Shown here: one piece after another, positions 1 to 8,084 of the stretch | Layout of the letters: each line of letters begins with the position of its first letter | Position numbering within the stretch: position 1 is the first letter of the stretch | Source of the DNA: a virus | Length of the DNA: 37,784 nt | Direction: 5' to 3' (one strand) | Virus record (IMG/VR): IMGVR_UViG_3300009155_000014 | Coordinates: 1-37,784 of that record | Notes under the pieces: model-generated | The model's input: the letters and a program-made list of their open reading frames with translations, nothing else | Told to the model about the DNA's origin: nothing | Databases searched by the model: none | Translations under genes and position numbers: made by a program

Positions 1-123
1 AATTGTGGCCCAGCCTGCGCAAGCACATTGCGCGAGTGGGCGGAAATTGGGAAGTAACGTCAGGCGAAATCCGATACATATTTCCAGATGGCACGATGAG
101 CAGGATCGTTGGCTATAGCGCAA
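1..123. repeat. Terminal direct repeat, left copy
   Basis: Identical, base for base, to 37662-37784. The terL reading frame runs through both copies in the same phase, so this is most simply the overlap left when a circular or circularly permuted genome is assembled, not two biological copies. Confidence 0.95.
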
Positions 124-1151
124 CAGACCCAGGCCGAGCGGAAGGGTTCCACGCCGATGACCACGACACCATGCCGTTGCTGATTGTGGTGGACGAAGCC
201 AAGTCAATTCCAGACCCACTCTTCGAAGCTCTGTGGCGTTGCCAACCAACTCGCGTACTGCTCGCCTCCAGCCCTGGTGCGAGTACAGGCGCGTTCTATC
301 GCGCATTCACCAAGGAATCTGCGATGTGGAGAAAGCACACAGTAACAGCGTTTGATTGCCCTCACATCACCAAGGCCCAGATCGACGAGGTGATGCAGAG
401 GTACGGCGAGAAACATCCACTCACTCGGTCTATGGTTTATGGCGAGTTTGTGGATATCGGATCGGAAAGCTTGGTCATTAACTACAACTCCCTCCAAGGC
501 TGTCAGAACAGCCCACCTGACTTTAAGCCTGGGAGCAGGACCGCAGGAGTAGACTTTGCAGCAGGTGGCGATTGCAACGTCCTGTGCATTCGAGATGGCA
601 ACAAGATCCTTCCCATCATTGCCTGGCGCGATAAGGACACGATGGCAGCGGTTGGCAAGTTCATCGTCGAGTTCAAGAAGGCTGGGCTAAAGCCAGAAGA
701 CATCTATGCGGACGCGAGTGGATTGGGCATGCCGATGTGTGATGCCTTGGCCGAGGCTGGGTGGAGAGTGAATAGGGTAAACTTTGGTGGCACGCCTAAC
801 GATGCGGATGCGTACACCAACAAGTCGGCTGAGATGTGGTTTAACATGTCAAAGAAGATTGGGGATCGCGAGATCATACTTCCAGAGGATGACGATGACC
901 TAATGGCTCAATTGACATGTCGCAGGACTGTGACCAACAGCAGGGGCAAGCTTGGGGTAGAATCCAAGGATTCCTTGCGCAGTAGAGGTATCGCCAGCCC
1001 TGATCGAGCGGATGCGTTGGCATTGTGCCTGGATGGTGGTAATATCCGCTGGGACTTGACTTTCCCCACGGAACGGCCAACTTGGAAGACGTTAAACCAA
1101 ATGATGGAGTCGCACGACCCTGTCATGGCTGGCTTTGACGCAGGAGGATAA
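1..1151 (+). CDS. terL: Terminase large subunit, C-terminal part (joins 37376-37784)
   Basis: ATP-driven DNA-packaging motor and headful or end-cutting nuclease at the portal. This part begins mid-gene. Joined across the circle to the GTG at 37376 it gives 478 residues. A Walker B segment (LLIVVDEA, about residues 155-162 of the joined protein) is followed by a coupling motif-like SSPG. The RNase H-like nuclease follows, with acidic residues in GVDFA, YADASG and SPDRADAL, as in other TerL proteins. The apparent start at base 3 is a TTG created by the linear cut and is not the true start. The stop lies 3 bases before the next gene. The ATPase and nuclease motifs are seen in the sequence; the packaging strategy cannot be told from it. 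Confidence 0.93.
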   Translation, partial: LWPSLRKHIARVGGNWEVTSGEIRYIFPDGTMSRIVGYSATDPGRAEGFHADDHDTMPLLIVVDEAKSIPDPLFEALWRCQPTRVLLASSPGASTGAFYRAFTKESAMWRKHTVTAFDCPHITKAQIDEVMQRYGEKHPLTRSMVYGEFVDIGSESLVINYNSLQGCQNSPPDFKPGSRTAGVDFAAGGDCNVLCIRDGNKILPIIAWRDKDTMAAVGKFIVEFKKAGLKPEDIYADASGLGMPMCDALAEAGWRVNRVNFGGTPNDADAYTNKSAEMWFNMSKKIGDREIILPEDDDDLMAQLTCRRTVTNSRGKLGVESKDSLRSRGIASPDRADALALCLDGGNIRWDLTFPTERPTWKTLNQMMESHDPVMAGFDAGG

Positions 1152-1154
1152 ACT

Positions 1155-1325
1155 ATGAATATTTGGAATTGGATTACTTCAAACTGGCAAGAGATCGTTG
1201 CTGCCGTAGGCGGTATCGTTCTTGCTGCTCGCATTATTGTTAAACTGACACCCACCCCCGCTGATGACAGCTTCCTAGAAAAGATAGTTAATTTCTTGAA
1301 GACAGTTGGGCTAAATATTAAATAA
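1155..1325 (+). CDS. Small single-span membrane protein
   Basis: A 56-residue protein with a strong Shine-Dalgarno (AGGAGG, 7 bases before ATG) that overlaps the terL stop region. A Trp-rich N terminus is followed by one hydrophobic segment (about residues 13-30) and a charged tail with the motif KLTPTPADD. From memory, similar short proteins with this motif occur in marine and freshwater phages and are usually left unnamed. One membrane span, its size and its position beside a lipoprotein gene make a holin-like or lysis role possible, but no residue proves it. Confidence 0.75.
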   Translation: MNIWNWITSNWQEIVAAVGGIVLAARIIVKLTPTPADDSFLEKIVNFLKTVGLNIK

Positions 1326-1331
1326 TCTTTT

Positions 1332-1520
1332 GTGCTGCGTGCAATCCTTGAGATCATCGCAGCCGTCTTTCGCATCATTCCAAGTTGGAAGCAGAAGCGC
1401 ACTCAGAACTTTGAGAACGAGTGGCGCGACAATCGTAAAGCTATTGATAGCGATCTTAGCGGTGAGTCTTGGTGGTTGCGCAACAACGACACCAATAACA
1501 AACACGACAGGGATAGTTGA
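1332..1520 (+). CDS. Possible small amphipathic protein overlapping a lipoprotein gene
   Basis: A 62-residue frame starting with GTG 6 bases after the previous stop. It has an N-terminal amphipathic or weakly hydrophobic stretch (about residues 2-16) and then a basic, Asn/Asp-rich tail. It shares 110 bases with the lipoprotein frame that begins at 1411. The layout resembles overlapping inner- and outer-membrane spanin genes, but the hydrophobic segment is short and contains charges. It could also be a spurious frame. The only strong support is that it fills the gap between two genes. Confidence 0.4.
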   Translation: MLRAILEIIAAVFRIIPSWKQKRTQNFENEWRDNRKAIDSDLSGESWWLRNNDTNNKHDRDS

Positions 1521-1650
1521 AGACCTGATGAAAGATCCGACTTACATTGAAATTCGTCGCGGTACTCCTGGTACACGCGAATGGGCAAGGAAAGCCTTGA
1601 ATGCTGTCAACGATCTTTCGTATGAACTAAAGACTGAGAGAAATAAATAA
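1411..1650 (+). CDS. Small lipoprotein, possible outer-membrane spanin
   Basis: A 79-residue protein if it starts at TTG 1411, which gives a normal lipoprotein signal: short basic n-region, hydrophobic LLIAILAVSL, then a lipobox LGGC followed by ATTT. The mature part is about 57 residues, charged and not proline-rich. The frame is open upstream to 1330, but that longer N terminus would bury the signal. The stop is 1 base before the portal start. Small phage lipoproteins often act as outer-membrane spanins or as superinfection-exclusion proteins; nothing here decides between them. Confidence 0.65.
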   Translation: MRTSGATIVKLLIAILAVSLGGCATTTPITNTTGIVEDLMKDPTYIEIRRGTPGTREWARKALNAVNDLSYELKTERNK

Positions 1651-1651
1651 T

Positions 1652-3529
1652 ATGGCAACCAATCAAGAGAAGAACAATCGTCGCGGAGATTACTACGAGA
1701 GGATTATTGATTGTCTTAACCAACGCGAAACCTGGGAGAACCGCCAGCGGTTATTCTACCAAGCTCGCTACTTTGGCGTGCGCCGTAAGGTCAAGCCTTG
1801 GCCTACAGCAGCCGACCTTCACGTTCAGTTGATCGACACAGCGATTGAGCGTCTCAAGCCCTCCTTCGTCAACAGCGCGATTGGCAACGACATTCTTTCC
1901 AGCTTCGTTCCGATGCGCCAGCAGTTGACTCCGATTACTGTTACTGCCGAGCGTTGGTTTGATTACAAGATGCGCGAACAGACAAATTTCCAGAAAGAGA
2001 TTGTTTCGGTCATTGACAACTTGCTTCTCTATGGTCGCGGTGTTGCCAAGGTTGTTTGGGACGATCAAAACAAGCGGATCGGTTTCGAGGCTATCGATCC
2101 TTTTCATTTGATTGTTCCTCAGTACACCAAAGAACTTAAAGACGCAGACTTCATCGTTCACATCATTTCCATTTCCGTTGATAGCTATAAGACCAATCCT
2201 CTCTACAAGCAGGACGAAGACTTCATCAAACAAATTGCTGGCAAACCAAACAACGCTGTTGGACTTCGCAGCGAGATCCAAGACGAGATCTATCGTCGCG
2301 AAGGCATCACGCAGGAAGCAGAGGAAGATCGGATCATCTTGTGGGAAATGTACACTCCGTCGAAGGACGGATGGTTGGTTGAGACATTCTCCCCTCTTGT
2401 AGTAAACGAGAACGTGCGAAAACCATTTACCCTCCCATACGAACACGGCGAACCTCCTTTTGTTGATTTCCCATATGAAATCACAGGTGGCGGTTGGTAT
2501 AGTCCTCGCGGGGTAGCTGAGATCCTCCTCCCTGGCGAAAACCTCCTAAACAAGCTCAAGAACTCGCTCTCTGACTATGTAGAGCTGGCCAACCGCCCTG
2601 TTTTCGAAGCGCAGAATCCAGTATCGCTGAACACAGCGAACTTGAGGATGCAGCCTGGTCAGATCCTTCCGCAAGGATTGAAGCCTGTCCAGTTCAGCCA
2701 ACCTCCATTCGACTTCCAGCGTTTGATGCTTGAAGAGCGTCAGCTTGCGGAGAACCGCATGGGTAACGCTGACTTTGGTGCTGGATCGCAATTTAATTCT
2801 GCTGACAGAAAAACTGCTGCCGAGATTCAAGCAATGCAGGGTCAGGCTGCTGCTTCTGGTGATTTGCGTAATCGCATCTTCCGAATGAGCTTGGCCCACC
2901 TATTCCGTCAGTCTTGGGCGTTGTACGTCCAGTACGCAAAGGAAGATTTGATGTTCCGCTATGCTGACGATACTGGCCAAATGGTTCCTGAAGGAATCCA
3001 TGAGCAGTATTCGATCGAGCCGAAGGGTGGACTTGACTTTATCAACCGCCAATTTGCATTGCAGAAATCAGTTGCTCGCATGCAGATGTTCCAAGGGAAT
3101 CCCTACATCAACCAAGGAGAACTGGTAAAGTCAGTTCTTGAGCAAGATGACCCTAGTCTCGTTAGAAAACTATTTACTGACCCGCAAGCAGGATCAGGCG
3201 ATCAAGCTGAAGACCAAGCGACAGAAATTGCGACCATGCTGGCCACAGGATTCCCTGTCGCGATTAAGCCTAGCGATGATCACAAAGCGCACATATCGGT
3301 TCTCTTCGCGTTCAACCAAGCAGCGCAAATGCGTCAGCAGCCAGTAGACCAGAGTGCAGTACAAGTTCTCATGGACCACTTGCAACAGCACTTATCTGCG
3401 CTAGAACAAACTGATCCGAATACCTCTAGGGCTATTCAGAAACAACTTCGCGATGCAGCTGCTGGGCAGGCTAAACAGCAAGAACAGATGGCAGCACAAC
3501 AACAGCAACTCCAACCACAGGTAATGTAA
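1652..3529 (+). CDS. Portal protein (head-tail connector)
   Basis: A 625-residue protein directly after terminase and before scaffold and capsid, which is the usual place for a portal. Dodecameric portals form the DNA channel at one capsid vertex and dock TerL. The sequence has the long helical and mixed composition of podovirus portals, a conserved-looking stretch around residues 290-320 (GENLLNKLKNSLSDYVELA) and a Gln-rich coiled C terminus (about residues 560-625) that could form the barrel or crown. Its length is typical of P22- and N4-like portals. Start at ATG 1652, 1 base after the previous stop. Confidence 0.85.
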   Translation: MATNQEKNNRRGDYYERIIDCLNQRETWENRQRLFYQARYFGVRRKVKPWPTAADLHVQLIDTAIERLKPSFVNSAIGNDILSSFVPMRQQLTPITVTAERWFDYKMREQTNFQKEIVSVIDNLLLYGRGVAKVVWDDQNKRIGFEAIDPFHLIVPQYTKELKDADFIVHIISISVDSYKTNPLYKQDEDFIKQIAGKPNNAVGLRSEIQDEIYRREGITQEAEEDRIILWEMYTPSKDGWLVETFSPLVVNENVRKPFTLPYEHGEPPFVDFPYEITGGGWYSPRGVAEILLPGENLLNKLKNSLSDYVELANRPVFEAQNPVSLNTANLRMQPGQILPQGLKPVQFSQPPFDFQRLMLEERQLAENRMGNADFGAGSQFNSADRKTAAEIQAMQGQAAASGDLRNRIFRMSLAHLFRQSWALYVQYAKEDLMFRYADDTGQMVPEGIHEQYSIEPKGGLDFINRQFALQKSVARMQMFQGNPYINQGELVKSVLEQDDPSLVRKLFTDPQAGSGDQAEDQATEIATMLATGFPVAIKPSDDHKAHISVLFAFNQAAQMRQQPVDQSAVQVLMDHLQQHLSALEQTDPNTSRAIQKQLRDAAAGQAKQQEQMAAQQQQLQPQVM

Positions 3530-3530
3530 T

Positions 3531-4259
3531 ATGGCAACCAAACCAAAACTTCCAGCACGAAAAGCACCAGCACTTGCAAAGCCAAGCACGGCTCCGATTG
3601 ATGCAGTGCGTAATCCTAATTTCGACGCAGCCTTGGCAGAGCAAAATTATCAAAATTTTCTTTCAGATGCACAGGCAAATAATTTTACTCAGGGAAGACT
3701 GATGGGCGCGCCAACCCAGCAAGACAACCAAAAGCCAATGTATTTTAGTGCTATGGAAGCGGAGCTTCAAAAGCAATTCATGGATCAAAACCCACAGCTA
3801 AGACCACAACCAGGCAAGGCGTTTGACCCAGAAGTTCTCAGCAGAAACAATATTGAGTTTCAGAAATACATGATTGGGTTGAATAAAAAGTATTACAATG
3901 ATGTTGGGCAATTTATTCCTGAAGATCAGAAGAAATCTTCATATCCACAATTTCTTGAGTCCGTAGTTGATCCATCAAAAGTAAGCCCCAAAATGGCTGA
4001 GAACCTAGCAAGACTTCGATCTGAATACGGCAAAATTAACGCAGGTCCAATTAACGTAACTACACCACCACCGCCAGCTGCTCCAGTTATTCCACAAAAT
4101 CCAGTCAATCAATTTCCTGGCAATATGTATCGCGGTGGGAGGGATGACAAAAAATTAAAAGCACCTGGCTCTACGCAACAAATGCAGGATTACAATAAAA
4201 TGCTCCAGCAGGGCATGCAGCGCAGTGGAACTTTAAACCAATCTCAGAAGCTAATTTAA
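3531..4259 (+). CDS. Uncharacterised Gln/Pro-rich virion-module protein
   Basis: A 242-residue protein starting 1 base after the portal stop, so almost certainly co-translated. The N terminus is basic and rich in Ala, Pro and Lys; the middle contains a soluble charged segment (about residues 60-160); a Pro-rich linker (PPPPAAPV, near residue 180) precedes a Gln/Met-rich tail. No enzyme motif was recognised. Its position between portal and scaffold suggests a head-assembly or minor head role, by context only. Confidence 0.75.
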   Translation: MATKPKLPARKAPALAKPSTAPIDAVRNPNFDAALAEQNYQNFLSDAQANNFTQGRLMGAPTQQDNQKPMYFSAMEAELQKQFMDQNPQLRPQPGKAFDPEVLSRNNIEFQKYMIGLNKKYYNDVGQFIPEDQKKSSYPQFLESVVDPSKVSPKMAENLARLRSEYGKINAGPINVTTPPPPAAPVIPQNPVNQFPGNMYRGGRDDKKLKAPGSTQQMQDYNKMLQQGMQRSGTLNQSQKLI

Positions 4260-4296
4260 GCTTTGACTTTAGCGGTATAACCGCTTGTATTGGCGG

Positions 4297-4827
4297 ATGG
4301 CAGTACCAGTAATGCGCGATGCGTTTCAGGCCGAAGGATTGGCCAAGTTATGCAAGTGGGCGAATCAGAATGGTGCAATTGGCAAATGCGTAGAGATTGG
4401 GTCTTATAGCGGAGAAGGTACTGTTGTATTGGCAGATTACTTCAAAGAAGTTCTTGCAGTTGATCCCTGGGAGAATGGGTACGATCCGAATGATGTGGCA
4501 AGCCACCAATGCCCAATGGAGGATGTTTTCAATGCTTTTACCGAAAGAACAAGGCCAAAGGGTAATGTAACCTTCTCTCGCGGTAAGAGCCTTGATGCGC
4601 TTGAGTTTGTTGCTGACGGATCGCTTGACATGGTTTATGTGGATGGTGACCACAGGTACGAAGGTGTGCGTGCTGACATAGATTTCTGGTTACCCAAGCT
4701 AAGAAAGGGTGGATGCATGACAGGTCACGACTTTAGCTTTCCAGCAGTAAGACAGGCACTCTCAGAGACTTTCAATGGCGATTACCTGGCCTTATTCCAA
4801 GGCGATAGCTGGGGGTACATAGTATGA
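4297..4827 (+). CDS. Class I SAM-dependent methyltransferase (Methyltransf_24-like)
   Basis: A 176-residue protein with a clear SAM-binding motif I (VEIGSYSGEG, about residues 32-41), an acidic end to the second strand (AVDPW), and the DMVYVDGDHRYEG and GHDF motifs of Methyltransf_24 proteins. These enzymes often act on sugars or small molecules; the substrate here is unknown. It interrupts the virion genes, so it may modify a virion protein or glycan. The start is uncertain: a TTG lies at 4285 and a second ATG at 4312, none with a good ribosome site. A short hairpin (4271-4285, arms AGCGGT/ACCGCT) sits just upstream and may separate it from the preceding gene. Confidence 0.8.
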   Translation: MAVPVMRDAFQAEGLAKLCKWANQNGAIGKCVEIGSYSGEGTVVLADYFKEVLAVDPWENGYDPNDVASHQCPMEDVFNAFTERTRPKGNVTFSRGKSLDALEFVADGSLDMVYVDGDHRYEGVRADIDFWLPKLRKGGCMTGHDFSFPAVRQALSETFNGDYLALFQGDSWGYIV

Positions 4828-5147
4828 GAAGACTACGCGCAATTATGGCTTTTATACGCCACCAAGAGTGGGTAGACGAACCTAAATGGGAAGCAGAGGA
4901 CGAGCGCGCATTGACAGGATTCCTTGGTAGTCTAACTGGCAAGAAGCTTGGTCTTATCTTACTTAACCTTACCTTACGCCAAAATGCCTCCGCAGTAGAG
5001 AAAGAAGCGAACTCACTTGCAGAGGCTTGTGGATATGCTAAAGGATTTCGAGGTTGTGTGGCGACAATTGAGTCGTTATGCAGCCCCAAACAAAACTCGC
5101 CCATCCTCGACAGCAGGGATGGTGTCGATGAATCTGCTGTCAACTAA
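4824..5147 (+). CDS. Hypothetical protein coupled to the methyltransferase
   Basis: A 107-residue protein whose ATG overlaps the methyltransferase stop (ATGA), so the two are translationally coupled. It starts with basic residues and then has an acidic and aromatic patch (HQEWVDEPKWEAEDERAL). The middle is helical and the protein ends with two Cys-containing segments. No recognised domain. The overlap argues that it belongs with the methyltransferase as one inserted unit in the head module. Confidence 0.65.
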   Translation: MRRLRAIMAFIRHQEWVDEPKWEAEDERALTGFLGSLTGKKLGLILLNLTLRQNASAVEKEANSLAEACGYAKGFRGCVATIESLCSPKQNSPILDSRDGVDESAVN

Positions 5148-5151
5148 CCTA

Positions 5152-5176
5152 CGCCACAGAATGACTCCCTGTGGCG
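5152..5176 (+). other. Hairpin in the leader of the scaffold gene
   Basis: Perfect 8-bp arms CGCCACAG and CTGTGGCG around a 9-base loop, lying 4 bases after the stop of the upstream gene and about 20 bases before the scaffold ATG. It is not followed by a T-run, so an RNA-processing, stability or translation element is as likely as a terminator. Confidence 0.55.
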
Positions 5177-5196
5177 CGGTGTAAGAAAGGGTCAAC

Positions 5197-6162
5197 ATGG
5201 CTGATTCCAAAGAACCGACTGAACTTGATATGCTGAAGATGGCAGCAGCATTTGACGCTGGTTTAGATGAAGTACCAGAAGATAATGTTGAGGCTACTAA
5301 AGAAGTTAAGCAGGAGGTTGAAAGCAGTGATAACTCGGAGACACCTGCGACTCCAGAAGATGCCGAAACCAAATCCACATCGAACGATGCGGTGGTAGAT
5401 GAAGTCCCTAAGACTGAAACTACCTCAACAAGCTCTTTAACAACGCAATCTGATGAACCCAAGTCAGAGTCAGCTTCCGAAAAGAAGCAAAGCAAGTACC
5501 AAAAGGCACAGTCTCGACTCGCAAAAGAGTGGGACGATGTCAAAGCGGAACGTGCAAGACTCCAGACCGAAAGAGAAGCTATTGAGGCAGCCAAGACTGC
5601 AAGGTCTAGTCAAGAGGCTGCTTCGAAAGAAGCAAAGGCAAGCACTAGCAAGTTTAGCGCGGATGACTATCGCGAAGCAGCAAAAAGTTATCGTGATGAA
5701 GGCCGTGATGATCTTGCAAAACTCGCTGAAAGCAAGGCCAACGAGATTGAGACTGATGGCAGGAAATACAATGAGCAAAAGGCGCAGACCGAATGGAAAA
5801 ACGCCTGGGATCAAAATCTCCTGCGAGAAGTCGATTCGAATCCAGAACTAAAGGATTCTTCGAGCAATCTGTATAAGGCCGTATCAACGCTACTGCAGGA
5901 ACATGCGATTCTTAGGAACTATCCTAACGGAATCAATGATGCAGTCGGTTTGGCGAAGATGAAGCTCAAAGCGGACGCTGCCTCTGACTTGGAAAAGAAG
6001 ATTGCAAAGTATGAGTCCGAAGTGACTCAACTAAGAAAGGCAACGACACCTGCAAGCGGTCAACCTTCTGGCCCTGCTCGCGTTAAAGCTTTTCACGAAC
6101 TCTCCTCGGAGGAGCAAGGTCGTGAATTGATGAAAATGGCAGCAGAGGCGGATAGATCGTAA
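5197..6162 (+). CDS. Scaffold-like protein
   Basis: A 321-residue, highly charged protein placed directly before the major capsid gene. The N-terminal third is acidic with low complexity (Glu, Ser, Thr), the centre is a long Lys/Glu/Ala coiled coil (about residues 95-230), and the C-terminal part has a second coiled segment followed by a short helix ending in EQGRELMKMAAEAD. This composition and location are typical of internal scaffolds, which guide capsid assembly and then leave. No protease motif is visible. The ribosome site is AAGAAAGGG, 8 bases before ATG. Confidence 0.75.
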   Translation: MADSKEPTELDMLKMAAAFDAGLDEVPEDNVEATKEVKQEVESSDNSETPATPEDAETKSTSNDAVVDEVPKTETTSTSSLTTQSDEPKSESASEKKQSKYQKAQSRLAKEWDDVKAERARLQTEREAIEAAKTARSSQEAASKEAKASTSKFSADDYREAAKSYRDEGRDDLAKLAESKANEIETDGRKYNEQKAQTEWKNAWDQNLLREVDSNPELKDSSSNLYKAVSTLLQEHAILRNYPNGINDAVGLAKMKLKADAASDLEKKIAKYESEVTQLRKATTPASGQPSGPARVKAFHELSSEEQGRELMKMAAEADRS

Positions 6163-6195
6163 AATAGGTTAGTTGTTTAAAAGGAAAATAATAAA

Positions 6196-7224
6196 ATGGC
6201 TTATGTAACTACTGGATCTGTGTCCTCACAGTTCCAAGCGTATTTTTCCAAGATGCTCTTGGAACGTGCGCTCCCCTTGCTCCAAATGGAGCAGTTTGCA
6301 ATGAAGGTGGCGTATCCTTCGAAAACTGGCGGAAACAAAACTATCCGCTTCTTTAAGTTTGATAATCCTGCGATTGACAAGATCGTCTCCCTCTCTGAAG
6401 GAACGACTGTTAGCGATGGCTCGGATCAGCGTCAGCTGACCCTGTCCACTGTTGAAGCGACCCTCCAGCAGTACGGCAGCCAGATCGTCCTCACGGACGT
6501 TTTGCTCGCCACGGAATTGTTTAACCACCTCGCCCAGGCCACCAAACAGTTGGGTGAAGACGCTGCTCTGCATGCGGACACTCTGTGTCACCGCGCGCTG
6601 ATTCAGGACTCTTCCACCTCCACTGGCACAAACGTTGCCACGAAGAGCTATGCTCGTTATGCCCAGAACGGCACAAACGGCACGACCTTCGCAACTAGCT
6701 CTGTTGCTAACAGCGCAATCACCGCCACCGATCTACTCGACGGCGCGACTGCCTTGTTCATCAGCCGTGCGCCTAAGATCAAGGATTCTTACGTCCTTGT
6801 CGCTCACCCTGCGGTCATTCGTGACCTCCAACAGGATGACGATTGGTTGAAGGTTTCGAGCTACTCGAATCCTGATGCCATCTTCAAAGGTGAAATTGGT
6901 TCGTTGTTCGGCTGCAAAGTTATTTCCAGCACAAACGTCCAGACGTTCGCAACCGCTGCTGCGGGTGTGGCTTCTGCTTCGACTGCTGGCAATGCTGTCT
7001 ATGGCAACTTGCTCTTAGGTGGAAACTCTTTTGGAGTTCCTAGCTTAAGCTCAATCGTTGCTTCTGGTTCGCCCTTCTCACCGAAGGTAACGATCCTTGA
7101 CGCTGCTGATAAATCCGATCCTTACGGCCAACGTGTAGTAGCGTCCTTCAAGACGTTCTACGCTGCCAAACAATTGGATACTACGTTCTTCCGCGCGATC
7201 TTCGCGAAGTCGAACTACAGCTAA
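6196..7224 (+). CDS. Major capsid protein, N4-gp56 type
   Basis: A 342-residue protein matching the pattern of the N4-gp56 capsid family. An N-terminal segment ends in YFSKMLLERALPLL, and then come the strongly conserved-looking GGNKTIRFFKF and ISL-type turns (VSLSEGTTVSDG). The line QYGSQIVLTDVLLATELFN marks an E-loop or spine-helix region, and the C terminus carries the LDAADKSDPYGQRV patch. The fold is HK97-like. Codon use is richer in C-ending codons than in the neighbours, as expected for the most highly expressed gene. A strong hairpin follows at 7269-7294. Confidence 0.9.
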   Translation: MAYVTTGSVSSQFQAYFSKMLLERALPLLQMEQFAMKVAYPSKTGGNKTIRFFKFDNPAIDKIVSLSEGTTVSDGSDQRQLTLSTVEATLQQYGSQIVLTDVLLATELFNHLAQATKQLGEDAALHADTLCHRALIQDSSTSTGTNVATKSYARYAQNGTNGTTFATSSVANSAITATDLLDGATALFISRAPKIKDSYVLVAHPAVIRDLQQDDDWLKVSSYSNPDAIFKGEIGSLFGCKVISSTNVQTFATAAAGVASASTAGNAVYGNLLLGGNSFGVPSLSSIVASGSPFSPKVTILDAADKSDPYGQRVVASFKTFYAAKQLDTTFFRAIFAKSNYS

Positions 7225-7268
7225 ACAATTAAATGGGAACCCTAGTAATCGCTATGGGTCCTAGGAAA

Positions 7269-7294
7269 GCTGGGGAGGATAAAACCTCCCCAGC
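7269..7294 (+). terminator. Strong hairpin after the capsid gene
   Basis: Perfect 10-bp GC-rich arms (GCTGGGGAGG/CCTCCCCAGC) with a 6-base loop ATAAAA, 45 bases after the capsid stop. No U-run follows, so it may be a partial terminator or a 3' stabiliser that raises capsid mRNA over the downstream genes. Confidence 0.7.
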
Positions 7295-7313
7295 CCCTTC
7301 CAACGGAGATCAA

Positions 7314-7604
7314 ATGAAAGAAGGAATGAATGAAGGTGGTGATATGAAAATGTCGAAAGGCATGGTCATGTTGCCATTGTCGATGCTTGAAGTTAATGAT
7401 GGCGGAGACAATGTTCCTCCCTCTGAAGGTGATGAAGTTGAACTCAGCGGTGTTGTCCAAATGGTTAAGAACGGAGTAGCTCACATCAAGGTCAATGAGG
7501 CCATGATCGAAGGCGAATCCGAGAATAACGAAGAGGACAACATGTCTGAGGAGGACAAAATGCGTGAGCTGGCGAAGAATGCCGACGAGGAAAGCTACAG
7601 CTAA
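7314..7604 (+). CDS. Small acidic virion-module protein
   Basis: A 96-residue protein rich in Met, Glu and Asp. An open frame extends back to 7233, but that would run through the 10-bp hairpin; ATG 7314 has a ribosome site (GGAG, 6 bases upstream) and is preferred. The core has the pattern VMLPLSMLEV...GDEVELSGVVQMVKNGVAHIKV, which looks like a small beta-barrel, and the tail is acidic and flexible. From memory, short proteins of this type sit next to phage capsid genes, possibly as head decoration. The function is unproven. Confidence 0.7.
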   Translation: MKEGMNEGGDMKMSKGMVMLPLSMLEVNDGGDNVPPSEGDEVELSGVVQMVKNGVAHIKVNEAMIEGESENNEEDNMSEEDKMRELAKNADEESYS

Positions 7605-7885
7605 TGCCGATTTACCAGTACACCGATACCAGAAATGGTTCAGTCGTTGAACTGGAAAAATCAGTAGCTGAAAGGGACTCAGTCCCTAAGTATCTGAAGC
7701 GGTTTACTGTCCCACAACGTTTGGCTCTTGTTGGTGTTGGCGATCCCCTCGACAACCCACTTGGGTCTAATAAAACAAATATTATGAAGGGGTACTACAA
7801 ACAAGAACAAAAGCTTGGGAGTAGATTTAAAAGCGAGTTCAGCGCGGATCAGGTAAAACGTGCCTGGAGTCGAAAAGGAGATTAA
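7604..7885 (+). CDS. Small protein resembling a FmdB-type zinc ribbon without cysteines
   Basis: A 93-residue protein whose ATG overlaps the previous stop (TAATG). The start MPIYQYTDTRNGSVVELEKS and the RDSVPKYLKRF segment follow the pattern of FmdB-like zinc-ribbon proteins (MPIYEY..C..CG..FE), but no Cys is present where the metal ligands would be. The remainder is basic and ends with a DNA- or protein-binding type KRAWSRKGD tail. A virion head protein is plausible from context. The family link is a resemblance only. Confidence 0.65.
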   Translation: MPIYQYTDTRNGSVVELEKSVAERDSVPKYLKRFTVPQRLALVGVGDPLDNPLGSNKTNIMKGYYKQEQKLGSRFKSEFSADQVKRAWSRKGD

Positions 7886-7889
7886 GAAT

Positions 7890-8084
7890 ATGGCGAATGA
7901 ATTTGTAAGAAGCACAAGAAAAGCCAAGGGAAAAGCTATCCGCTTTGATACCCAGGGCTTCACAAACGTGTTTGAGATTACAGCAAGTTCCAGCGGTGGC
8001 ACAGTTAATACTGTTGCAACAGCCACTGCGTCCTTGAATGTAACTCTTAACGGCACTTCCTATCGGATTGCCCTCCACACCTAA
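7890..8084 (+). CDS. Small virion-module protein
   Basis: A 64-residue protein. ATG 7890 is chosen over an upstream in-frame codon at 7860 because of the good ribosome site AAGGAG about 9 bases before it. A basic N terminus (RSTRKAKGKA) is followed by a Thr/Ser/Val-rich beta-strand segment with repeated VATATASLNV-like pattern. Probably an exposed structural subunit; the family is not recognised. Its stop overlaps the next start (TAATG). Confidence 0.7.
   Translation: MANEFVRSTRKAKGKAIRFDTQGFTNVFEITASSSGGTVNTVATATASLNVTLNGTSYRIALHT

Noticed and set aside
3138-3347. Alternative frames inside the portal gene
   Set aside because: Shadows of the portal frame with no start signal or domain.
7233-7313. 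Longer N terminus for the acidic protein after the capsid gene
   Set aside because: It would run through a perfect 10-bp hairpin and lacks a ribosome site.
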